The translations under genes were made by a program, and so were the position numbers. Under the pieces are notes generated by a model. The model was given only the letters and a program-made list of their open reading frames with translations. It searched no databases and was not told the origin of the DNA. Source: Prevotella sp. (GTDB lineage: Bacteria > Bacteroidota > Bacteroidia > Bacteroidales > Bacteroidaceae). Taken from it: a DNA stretch of 64,000 bases. The DNA lies in the NCBI GenBank assembly GCA_017402445.1, contig JAFPME010000007.1, positions 1 through 64,000 on the forward strand, given 5' to 3'. Below are positions 8,699 to 17,400 of the stretch, in pieces (position 1 is the stretch's first letter; every line of letters begins with the position of its first letter).

Positions 8699-11600
8699 TT
8701 AGAGCGTCACGTTCAGACCGAACTGGAACTGACGGTTAGCGAAGCCACCGGTTTCAGGATCTCCATACTCCCAGCTGTCGATGGTCAGCACGTTGTTGAT
8801 GCCGGCGGTCACATGGACACGCTGCACACCAATCTTGCTGGTGAGCGACTGCGGAACGGTGTAGCCCAGCGTGATGTTGTCCAGACGGACGAAGCTGCGG
8901 TTGTAGACCTTCTCGATGCCTGTCACGCCCGACGGACCGACGGCGTTCAGACGTCCGTAGTCGTTGGTGGGATTGTCGGGTGTCCAGTATTCCTTCTTGA
9001 AGGTGTTGCAGGTCTGTGTGAACATCGATCCCGAGTTGTCGCCGTTGAGCCAGTATCCTGCGCGGCTCTTGTGGCCCATGTAGCTGTACATGGAGAACGA
9101 GAAGGTGAAGTTCTTCAGGAAGGTGAAGTCGTTGCGCATGCTCCAGTAGACGGGCGGCTGCGTGGTGCCATGATAGACGCGATCCTTGTCGTTGTAGACG
9201 GGAACGCGGGTGCCGTCGTCGAGAATCTTGTCGTCCTCGGTGTACACATTCACCACCTTCGGGTCGCCCGGCTTCTGGTTCACGAGAACAGCCTGCTCGG
9301 CCTCATTGGCCTGCCAGATGCCGTCGGTCTTCCAGTACCAAATCTCGCCGATGGGCTTGCCGATGAACCATCCGTTGCTGGTATCGTCCATTTCCTTGCC
9401 GTCTTCGTCGTACTCGTAGTAGAGATGCTTGATCTTGTTTTTGTTGTAGGAGAAGCCGATCGAAGTGTTCCACTTGAAGTTCTCCGTGTCGATGTTGCGG
9501 GTGTTCAGCGTGATTTCGAAACCGGTGTTGGTTACCTCACCCAGATTGGTGGTGATGCTCGAGAAACCGGTGAAGTTGGGCAGGCGCTGAGCCATGATCA
9601 TGTCGTGTGTGCGCTTGTGGTAGACATCGATGCTACCCGAGACGCGGCGGTTGATGAGCGAGAAGTCGACACCGAAGTTCCAAGAAGATGTCTTCTCCCA
9701 CTCCAGGTTGGGGTTACCCAGACGGCTCACGCTCAGAGCGCTGAGCACTTCCTGCGATGTTGATCCGTACTTATAGTAAGCATACAGACCGCCGTTGGCC
9801 AGGTTCGACAGAGCCAGATAGGTGTCGCTCAGCGAGCGGTTACCGTTGGTACCGTAGCTCAGGCGCAGCTTGGCCATGTCGAGCCACTTCCATTCGCGGG
9901 CGAACTTCTCCTCGGAGAGCACCCAGCTGGCACCGAGCGACCAGAAGTTGGCCCACGGGTTGTTCTGTCCGAAGGCAGAGTAACCGTCGCGACGCACGGT
10001 GGCGGTCAGCATGTAGCGGTCCATGAATCCGTAGAACAGGCGGCCCAGATAGGCAGCTGCAGTATAGTGAGTATCGTTGGTCTTGAATGAACTCTGCTCC
10101 TTGTTGGCACCTTCGATGTAATGGAATCCCAACACGTCGGTCGGCGTGATGTTGCGGGCATGAATCTCGTCGTACCAGTAGCGGTTCTCCTCAGCCTCCT
10201 GAACGAGGGTCACCGTGAAGTGGTGTAAGTCGTTGAACGTGCGGTCCCACGTCAGCGTGTTGTTCAGGTTCCAGTTGAAAGTCTTCGACGAGTTGCGGTT
10301 CGAGCCGCGGTCGGAAGCTTTGCTGTCGGGCAGCTCGGCCGACATCCAGTAGCGGTCGTAGAACCACTGGTAGCGCGGTGCGATATTGAACTGGTAGGTG
10401 AAGCCGAAGGGCAGTGTCACCTTGGCGTTGAAGATGGTGTTCAGGATGGTGTAGCCCTTCTCGAGGTCGAGATACTGCTGCTGGAAGTGGTAGTTGTAAC
10501 CGCCGTTGGTGGGGTTGCCCGTGCGCGGATACTGCATCTCGTTGCCGTCGGCATCGAAGCGAGATGCGTAGGGTGACTCGCGCAGCTGGTTGTCGTCCCA
10601 ATAGTTGCTGCCCAGAGGCACCTTCTGCGAGATGTCGCTACGGTCCTGGAAGTTCACGTTAGCACCCAGCTCGAGCCAATCCGTGATTTTGGCATTGAGC
10701 TTCATGTTGGCGCGATAGGTGTGGTAGTCATCACCCTGGATGGCCCCCTCGTTGTTCAGGTAGCCGAAGCCCAGATAGTAGCTCACGCGGTCGGTGGCAC
10801 CCGAGACGCTGGCGTTGTAGTCCTGGTTGAAGCCGGTGCGGAAGGTGGCATCCTCCCAGTCGTAGGTCCTGCCGGCGAGGAAGTTCTCCATCACGATGGC
10901 AGCATCGGCATCGAAGCCCATACGGCGGGCGTAGAGGCTGAGCATCGACTCACCGGCCTGCGAGGTCTTCGGACCGTTCGAGGCCCACTGCTCCTGCGTG
11001 AGGCCATACTGAGAGAGGTTGTTGAAGTTGTCGTAGTAGCCCACGGGTATGCCGCTTTCCTTGCCGTAGTAGCCCCACGTGCCGTCCTCGCGATAACCGT
11101 AGGTCTGTGCCTTGTACCAGTCCTCGCGGTAGGTCATGTACTCGCTGGCGCTGAACATGTCGCGATAGGCAGCTTTCGTGTTGGCGGCGAGGTTCATGCT
11201 CACGTTGATGATGGGCTTGCCCTCCTTACCTTTCTTCGTACTGATGATGATGACACCGCTGGCGGCCTTGGCACCATAGATAGCGGCCGACGATGCATCC
11301 TTCAGCACGTCGATCTGCTCAATGTCGTCTGGGTTGATCTCAGAGAGGCTGCCTGCGAACTGCATGCCGTCTAATATAATAAGAGGTGAGTTGTGGGAAC
11401 CGTCGGTGTAGAGCGAGTTCTGACCACGCAGCTGGATGCTGGCGTTCGACTGGGCGTCCGAGCTGAAGCCAATCTGCAGACCGGGCGTGCCGCGCAGCAG
11501 GTCCTGCACCGTGCCGGGGTTCTGGTCGGCAATTTTGCTCGGGTCGATCTGTACGACCGAGCCCGTGAGGTCTTTCTTGCGCATGGTGCCGTAACCGACG

Positions 11601-11980
11601 ACCACCACTTCCTTCAGCGTCTCGGTGTCCTCTTCCAGGGTGACGGAGAGCGTCTGACCGCTCTTGAAAGCCACCTCTTTCTGGGTGAAACCGATGTAGG
11701 AAACGACGACGGTGCCGCTTGCGGGAACGCCTTTCAGCTCGAAGTTACCGTCGAAATCGGTCACCGAGCCTACGTTGGCGGCATCTTTTACTTTCACGGT
11801 GGCACCGATAATCGGTTCACCATTCTTGTCGACAACCGTGCCTTTCACGACTCCGCTTTGCTGGATTGCCTGAACTGCCGGGTCTGCCATTGTCGGCAAT
11901 GGGAATGCTGTCATTCCTGCTGCCAACGCCATCACTAAACATAGTTTACGGGATGGATTCTTTAGATTAGCATGCTTCAT
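8699..11980 (-). CDS. SusC/RagA-family TonB-dependent transporter
   Basis: 1093 residues. N-terminal signal peptide, then a carboxypeptidase-regulatory-like domain (VVKGTVVDKNGEPIIGATVKV; TDFDGNFELKGVPASGTVVV; VSYIGFTQKEV). The linker LKEVVVVGYGTMRKKDLTGSV marks SusC proteins. The plug (IQLRGQNSLYTDGSHNSPLIILDGMQ; IDVLKDASSAAIYGAKAASGVIIISTKKG, each quoted in part) and a 22-strand barrel follow. The protein imports oligosaccharides across the outer membrane using TonB energy, with the SusD partner as lid. A -7 box at 12028-12035 and a 37-bp repeat at 12061-12097 lie upstream, so it has its own regulated promoter although it follows the tandem GH43 gene. Confidence 0.96.
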   Translation of the reverse strand: MKHANLKNPSRKLCLVMALAAGMTAFPLPTMADPAVQAIQQSGVVKGTVVDKNGEPIIGATVKVKDAANVGSVTDFDGNFELKGVPASGTVVVSYIGFTQKEVAFKSGQTLSVTLEEDTETLKEVVVVGYGTMRKKDLTGSVVQIDPSKIADQNPGTVQDLLRGTPGLQIGFSSDAQSNASIQLRGQNSLYTDGSHNSPLIILDGMQFAGSLSEINPDDIEQIDVLKDASSAAIYGAKAASGVIIISTKKGKEGKPIINVSMNLAANTKAAYRDMFSASEYMTYREDWYKAQTYGYREDGTWGYYGKESGIPVGYYDNFNNLSQYGLTQEQWASNGPKTSQAGESMLSLYARRMGFDADAAIVMENFLAGRTYDWEDATFRTGFNQDYNASVSGATDRVSYYLGFGYLNNEGAIQGDDYHTYRANMKLNAKITDWLELGANVNFQDRSDISQKVPLGSNYWDDNQLRESPYASRFDADGNEMQYPRTGNPTNGGYNYHFQQQYLDLEKGYTILNTIFNAKVTLPFGFTYQFNIAPRYQWFYDRYWMSAELPDSKASDRGSNRNSSKTFNWNLNNTLTWDRTFNDLHHFTVTLVQEAEENRYWYDEIHARNITPTDVLGFHYIEGANKEQSSFKTNDTHYTAAAYLGRLFYGFMDRYMLTATVRRDGYSAFGQNNPWANFWSLGASWVLSEEKFAREWKWLDMAKLRLSYGTNGNRSLSDTYLALSNLANGGLYAYYKYGSTSQEVLSALSVSRLGNPNLEWEKTSSWNFGVDFSLINRRVSGSIDVYHKRTHDMIMAQRLPNFTGFSSITTNLGEVTNTGFEITLNTRNIDTENFKWNTSIGFSYNKNKIKHLYYEYDEDGKEMDDTSNGWFIGKPIGEIWYWKTDGIWQANEAEQAVLVNQKPGDPKVVNVYTEDDKILDDGTRVPVYNDKDRVYHGTTQPPVYWSMRNDFTFLKNFTFSFSMYSYMGHKSRAGYWLNGDNSGSMFTQTCNTFKKEYWTPDNPTNDYGRLNAVGPSGVTGIEKVYNRSFVRLDNITLGYTVPQSLTSKIGVQRVHVTAGINNVLTIDSWEYGDPETGGFANRQFQFGLNVTL

Positions 11981-12027
11981 GTAGTAATAATGTGAATTAA
12001 GTTATTGTTTATTAGTTATTACGGGTG

Positions 12028-12035
12028 CAAAAGTA
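12028..12035 (-). promoter_or_regulatory. -7 box of the susC-like promoter
   Basis: TACTTTTG on the minus strand, 48 bases before the SusC ATG, fits TAnnTTTG. A CTTG lies 17 bases further upstream as a poor -33 box, as expected for an activator-dependent promoter. Confidence 0.65.
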
Positions 12036-12060
12036 CTGTAATTGATTTAAATCAAGGTCT

Positions 12061-12097
12061 CCTTATCGTGATTTTAGGGGAACATATCATTATTTTT
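12061..12097 (-). promoter_or_regulatory. Candidate PUL activator site, copy A
   Basis: This 37-bp segment matches 14267-14303 at 35 of 37 positions and contains GTGATTTTAGGGGAACA on the plus strand. It begins 25 bases upstream of the susC -7 box, and copy B has exactly the same spacing to its own -7 box. The last bases overlap the 3' end of the tandem GH43 gene. Its position and duplication suggest the binding site of the adjacent hybrid two-component regulator (inference). Confidence 0.65.
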
Positions 12098-14207
12098 GTC
12101 CCAATTCATTGGGATTCCATTCTTCGCGCCACTTGACGACGGGGGTTCCCGCTTCAAACTCAATGGGCAGCCAGATGTAGCGGGCGTCGCTCGGATGCTT
12201 GGGGCGCCAGATGTCGGCCATGAAGATGAAGCGGTCGCCGACAGGCAGGATGTAGGTCGACTGCCCTCCGAACGTGATCTCTTGTTTCGGACCGCGGCAA
12301 GGGTTAGGGTGCTGCGTCCACGGTCCCCAAATGGAAGGTGCCGAGAACATGCGTGCCTCGTTGGGATCCCATCCTGTGCAGCCCGAGGTGATCATCCAGT
12401 AGGTGCCGTCTTTCTTGAAGATAGCGGGCGCCTCGTTCTGTCCTCCTGCCGCCACGCGTGTGTAGCGCCCTGAGTGGTGCAGGTAGTCGTTGGTCAGTTC
12501 GGCAATGTGCAGCGTCAGGTTGTCTTCCGAGGAGAAGATGTGATAGGCTTTGCCGTCGTCGTCGACGTAGAGGGTCATGTCACGGGCCATCTGTCCGGTG
12601 CCGAAGTCACGCTTCAGGAAGAGCCCCTGCCTGATGGCCTCGCGCCATGTGGGTGTCCACCATTGCTTAAAGTTTGCCTGATTGAGGGTGTCGAGCACGG
12701 TCTGTTCCTGCGGTCCGAAGTCCACCGGGAGGGTTGCGGGGTTGGCGCGCTGCGAATAGAGAAATTTGTAGGGACCTTCCGGACGGTCGCTGACGGCCAC
12801 ACCGTAGCGGGCAGCACTGTAGCCCCGACCTTTCAGCTCCAAGTGGAACCACATACAAAACTTTCCCGTCACCTTATTATATATTACCTTGGGGCGCTCC
12901 AGGATGCAGCCACGCTCGATGTCGGAGCCGCGCTCGTCGGTCACCGCGAGGGCCACGCCCATGTTGCGCCAGTTCACAAGGTCTTCCGAGGCATAGCACA
13001 TCACTCCTACCATTGCCCGCGACGTAGTGTCGGCCTTGTGCTCGCCGAACCAGTAGTAGGTGTCGCCATACTTCATGATGCCGCCGCCGTGTGCATTGAT
13101 ATGGCGGCCGCTGTCGTCGCGCCACAGTTCACCGCTCCTGATGGTCTTGCTGACAGGCTGCTTGGCCCAGTGTTGCTCCAGCCTGCGTGCCTCCGCCTTG
13201 GTGATGTGAATCACGCTGCCGTGCTTGGGTGAGGAGAAGTTGGTAGCTTTCATCACACCCTCGTTGAAACGTCCGAGAGGCTTGAAGGTCTTGAAATCGC
13301 TCGTCTCTACGAAACCAAAGTTATGTGGTGTAGTGCTGTAGATATCGTACATCACGACCCACTTCTTCTCGCCGATGCGCTTCCACACGTTAGGAGCCTC
13401 GCAGCCACGGCCTTCACCGTCAATCTGCTCGGCATGATAGTCGGCGAAATGGTTGATTTTGTCGGATATCATGTATTTGATGCCACCAGGATTCTCCTGC
13501 GCCACGTAGGTCATGAAGTAGCGGCCGTCGGGCATCGGGCAGATGTCGGCATCGAGCACTTGTATCTTCTCGTCGGGATATTCGAAGAGCAGCTGCGGCT
13601 CGGTCTCCAAAGTGGTGAAGGCTTCGTCGGCATAACTGTAATAGAGCTTCGTGCGTCCCCCGGCCCGTTGGCGTATGGTGAAATAGACCATAGGCTTCTG
13701 CCGTTCTGGATCCCAGATGGTCTGCGGTGCCCATGCACAGCCTATCTCGCCGAAAGTCTGTGGGAACAGCTCGTCGATGTGCACCTCGGTGTGTGTCCAG
13801 TTGATGAGGTCGTCCGAACACATGAGCACCAGACCGCGGTTGTTGCCCCAGCCGTAGCGGTCGGGGCGGTCCCACTGCGTCGTGCGCAGTCCTTTCTGTT
13901 TGCCAAACACGTGCAGGTCGGTCATGGCAATGTAGAACTTACCGTTCGGCGCGCGGTAGATATGTGGGTCTCTGATTCCATGCTGATCAGCGATGGAATC
14001 GCCCGAAATGATAGGTCGGTTGCCGTTGATGGCCTTGAAGGTGTAGCCGTCGTAGCTGATGGCCATGAACAGCGAGTGCGTCTGGTCGTTGAAATAGGTG
14101 AATAGGTAAGCCCCCATTCCCTTTTCCGATGGCTGTTTGTGTCTTTGGGCTGAGCCTGTAGTCGCCAAAGCTGCAAACAAAACAGCCAAGAGTAAGATTC
14201 TCTTCAT
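12090..14207 (-). CDS. Tandem GH43 enzyme (GH43_34-like + GH43_24-like)
   Basis: 705 residues, signal peptide MKRILLLAVLFAALATTGSA; the ATG at 14207 was chosen for it. Domain 1 (about 31-335) is a five-bladed GH43 propeller with HGIRDPHIYRAP, VLDADICPMPDGRYF and a putative acid E270 in GCEAPNVW. Domain 2 (about 358-700) resembles exo-beta-1,3-galactanases: INAHGGGIMKYGDTYYWFGE, E437 in ILERPKVIYN, E592 in QNEAPAIF and Q649 in FGGQST. These match the Glu/Glu/Gln set known for subfamily 24, which lacks the usual Asp base. The likely role is trimming the side chains and beta-1,3-galactan backbone of arabinogalactan. It has its own promoter with the copy-B repeat. Subfamily numbers are from memory. 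Confidence 0.87.
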   Translation of the reverse strand: MKRILLLAVLFAALATTGSAQRHKQPSEKGMGAYLFTYFNDQTHSLFMAISYDGYTFKAINGNRPIISGDSIADQHGIRDPHIYRAPNGKFYIAMTDLHVFGKQKGLRTTQWDRPDRYGWGNNRGLVLMCSDDLINWTHTEVHIDELFPQTFGEIGCAWAPQTIWDPERQKPMVYFTIRQRAGGRTKLYYSYADEAFTTLETEPQLLFEYPDEKIQVLDADICPMPDGRYFMTYVAQENPGGIKYMISDKINHFADYHAEQIDGEGRGCEAPNVWKRIGEKKWVVMYDIYSTTPHNFGFVETSDFKTFKPLGRFNEGVMKATNFSSPKHGSVIHITKAEARRLEQHWAKQPVSKTIRSGELWRDDSGRHINAHGGGIMKYGDTYYWFGEHKADTTSRAMVGVMCYASEDLVNWRNMGVALAVTDERGSDIERGCILERPKVIYNKVTGKFCMWFHLELKGRGYSAARYGVAVSDRPEGPYKFLYSQRANPATLPVDFGPQEQTVLDTLNQANFKQWWTPTWREAIRQGLFLKRDFGTGQMARDMTLYVDDDGKAYHIFSSEDNLTLHIAELTNDYLHHSGRYTRVAAGGQNEAPAIFKKDGTYWMITSGCTGWDPNEARMFSAPSIWGPWTQHPNPCRGPKQEITFGGQSTYILPVGDRFIFMADIWRPKHPSDARYIWLPIEFEAGTPVVKWREEWNPNELGQK

Positions 14208-14233
14208 GTAACAAATAGTTTGATGATTCGTTG

Positions 14234-14241
14234 CAAAGGTA
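14234..14241 (-). promoter_or_regulatory. -7 box of the tandem GH43 gene
   Basis: TACCTTTG on the minus strand, 27 bases before the ATG at 14207. There is no good -33 box, as for the susC promoter; the copy-B repeat lies exactly 25 bases upstream. Confidence 0.65.
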
Positions 14242-14266
14242 CGCACATCCTTTGACAAGCACCTCC

Positions 14267-14303
14267 CCTTATTGTGATTTTAGGGGAACAAATCATTATT
14301 TTT
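14267..14303 (-). promoter_or_regulatory. Candidate PUL activator site, copy B
   Basis: Second copy of the 37-bp segment at 12061-12097, with differences only at positions 7 and 25 of the repeat. It sits in the 219-base divergent region between the tandem GH43 gene and the regulator gene, upstream of both. Confidence 0.65.
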
Positions 14304-14370
14304 CACAAAAAAGGGCTCCAAAATGAACACCAGTAACTAAAAAGTGCGCGAAAAGAAAATAATACAATTA

Positions 14371-14402
14371 TTTGTGCATTAAATATAAAATTAGTATCTT
14401 TG
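14371..14402 (+). promoter_or_regulatory. Promoter of the hybrid two-component regulator
   Basis: TTTG at 14371-14374, 20 bases, then TATCTTTG at 14395-14402. This is a full match to the Bacteroidetes housekeeping promoter, 24 bases before the ATG at 14427. Confidence 0.8.
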
Positions 14403-14426
14403 CTCGATGATTTAAACCTGTATGCC

Positions 14427-17400
14427 ATGAAACGTAGCTTGTTGGTCCTTTTTATGTGGGGATGCAGTCTGCTGACCATTGCTCAGATGCGGCCGTTGAG
14501 GATGATGTCGCAAATACCGCTTGCCCGTGCGTTGGATGCTCGTTGCCTGTTGTTTGACAGTTACGGCATGATGTGGATAGGTACTGAACAAGGACTGCTG
14601 CGCTACGACGGCTATTCTTTCCGCAACTTCCGTAGCGACGCCTATTCTCCAGGCATTCTGCCTAACAACTATGTGCGAACACTCGCTGAAGATCACGACA
14701 AAAGAATCTGGATAGGAACTCATAACGGACTGGTACGCTTCGACATGCGCACCGGCCAATTCCGAACCTATCAACTGGAGGGCGAACAACGGAGAGATGT
14801 CAACACCCTCTTCATTTCCCGTAACGGCACCGTATGGGTGGGCACTTCTGCGGGCGCCAGCCGTTACGACCAAGAGCATGACAAGTTCATACACTACCAA
14901 ATGCCAGGCGGAGTGATGTCGTTCGAAGAAGACAAGCAGGGGCATATCTTCATAGGCATGTGGGAAAATGGACTCGCCCAGCTCGACCTGAAGACCGGCA
15001 ATTTGGAACAGTATCCACCTTTGAATACACGCAACACGGTTTACTCCATGCTTTTCGACGGCCGGGGACGGCTGTGGATAGGTTCTTGGGAGAACGGCAT
15101 CCAGCGCATCGACAATCCTTCCGACGTAAAGCATCCTACCGTGTGGCTGTTCAACGACGAACGCGACGACTTCCGCACCTATTACCGACTGGTAGAAGAT
15201 CAGGTGAGCCACACCGTCTGGGGGTGTTGCATGGAGGGATTCACCCGAATTGATATGGAAACCGACAAGGTGGAAAACCATGACGGGATGCTGAAATTCT
15301 GCAACGATATCCATGCCGACGGGCAAGGCAACCTGTGGGTTCTCACCCGAAACGACGGCATCGCACATCTTAGCACACTGGCCGCTCCTTTCCACTATTA
15401 TAACTTGCCGGAAAGTGGACGTCAATTGCTCGTGAGTTGCACGAAGTCGCTGTTCACCGCTGACGGGCGCTATTTCTGGATAGGACTACAGCCTTACGGC
15501 CTGGCCCGCTATGACCGACAGACCAACAAAACACTATACGGCCACAATATTCCGGGCTTCGGCCACATGGTAGGCTCCGATGATGTCTATTTGCAGTCGA
15601 TATCATCGATGGTGCAGGTGGACAAGGAAATCTGGATGGCCAGCAGCAGGGGAATCCTGATTTGGCAGGATGGGCAACCGGTGGAGATGCTCACTTTCCA
15701 GAACACACCTTTCCTGAATCTACATAGCGTCAACGCCCTGATGCGCCAGCGGAGTGGAGTAATGTGGATTGGTCAGGCCTCGCGTGTCAGTGTGGTAACA
15801 TCCAAGACACAGGGTAAGACACTTACCATGAAAGATGGAGATGACGATTTCAGCACATGTAACGTGATGTCGTTTGCCGAGGATTCCAAAGGGCGTGTCT
15901 GGATAGCAACCGAAAACGAGGGCATCATCTGCGTGAGCGGCGATGCCCGCCATCCCGAGCAGTTGCATTATCGCCATTACTGTCCGCAGAACGGAAAGTT
16001 TCCTGTCGACGATGCCACGGCCTGCTATGAAGACAGCCACCGTCGGCTCTGGGCCATCTCGGGCAGTGGCGGACTATTCCGCTATGATGAGACTGCTGAC
16101 AGCTTCGTCCCCGTCAACTTCGACTATCACATCATGGGCCGTAGTGTCTATACTATCGAAGAAGACACATCAGGCGCGCTGTGGCTGACCACAGAACATG
16201 CCTTGGTGTGCCTGACGTTCGACAGCAAGGGAAATCCCGTCATCACCAGCTATGGCTATGAAGAAGGACTCGACGGAATGCGTTTCTCGCCTAATTCATC
16301 GTGTCGCTACGGAAAAGAAGTGTTCATTGGTAGCGAGAAGGGCTTTTTTGCATTCACGCCAGGGGAAAAACTGGCTGCCATCGGCGCAAAGAATCCGCAG
16401 TTAGTGGTTACGAACCTGCTGATAGACGACCGTCCGTTTGAATTCATCGGTGCCGAACAGCAGCAGATAATCCTGGAATCCACACCTTTCATGGCACAAA
16501 AAATCACAATCCCATCTGAAGTGGATAAGTTTACGGTGGAATTCTCATTGCTTACCTACAGCCATCAGGAAGAGATTCTCTATCAGTACAGACTCGAAGG
16601 CTACGATGAGCAATGGCGGCATGTGAGTATGCCGCAGCATAGTGTCACCTTCCAGAATCTCCCGGCAGGCACTTACAAACTGCATCTGAAAGCAGCCGAC
16701 AACTACGGACGATGGACGGAGTTGCCTTACGCCATACGGATTAAGATCCTGCCCCCCTGGTACCTCACGTGGTGGGCCAATCTGGCGTATGCTGTGCTGT
16801 TGGCTGGTGCAGTCTACGTCTCGATTCGCTGGTACAAGAACTATCTGAAGACGAAGAACCGGCTGGCCATGGCCGTGGTGTTCACGAATATTACCCACGA
16901 ACTGCTCACGCCGCTGACCATCATCTCTGCATCCATTGACGAACTGCGGCAAAAGGCACCGCAGTTCGTCGACAACTACTCTCTGGTGCAGAACAACATC
17001 CAGCGGCTCACACGCCTGCTGCGCCAGATTCTCGAGGTGAGGAAGTCTCAGGCCGGACAACTGAAGCTGCTTGTAGCGCGCGGCGACCTCTCTCGCTTCG
17101 TCGCCAACGAGTGCGAGAACATCCGTCCGATGGTCGGATCGAAGAGCGGTCAGCTAATCGTTGACTGTCCCAAATGCGGCGTTGATGCCTGGTTCGATAA
17201 GGACAAGATAGACAAAATTCTCTATAACCTGCTGTCGAACGCCGTGAAATATAACAAGGAAGGTGGTAAAGTCACCGTGACGCTGACGACCGACAGACAG
17301 CAGGCCGTCCTGAAGGTTAGTGATGAGGGCATCGGCATCTCCAAGGACAAGATGAAGCATCTCTATACCCGTTTCCTCGACGGCGACTACCGGCGCATGA

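Noticed and set aside
12090..14207. Second GH43 domain considered inactive because the usual catalytic Asp is missing
   Set aside because: The exo-beta-1,3-galactanase subfamily naturally lacks that Asp and uses Glu/Gln residues, which are present here (E437, E592, Q649).
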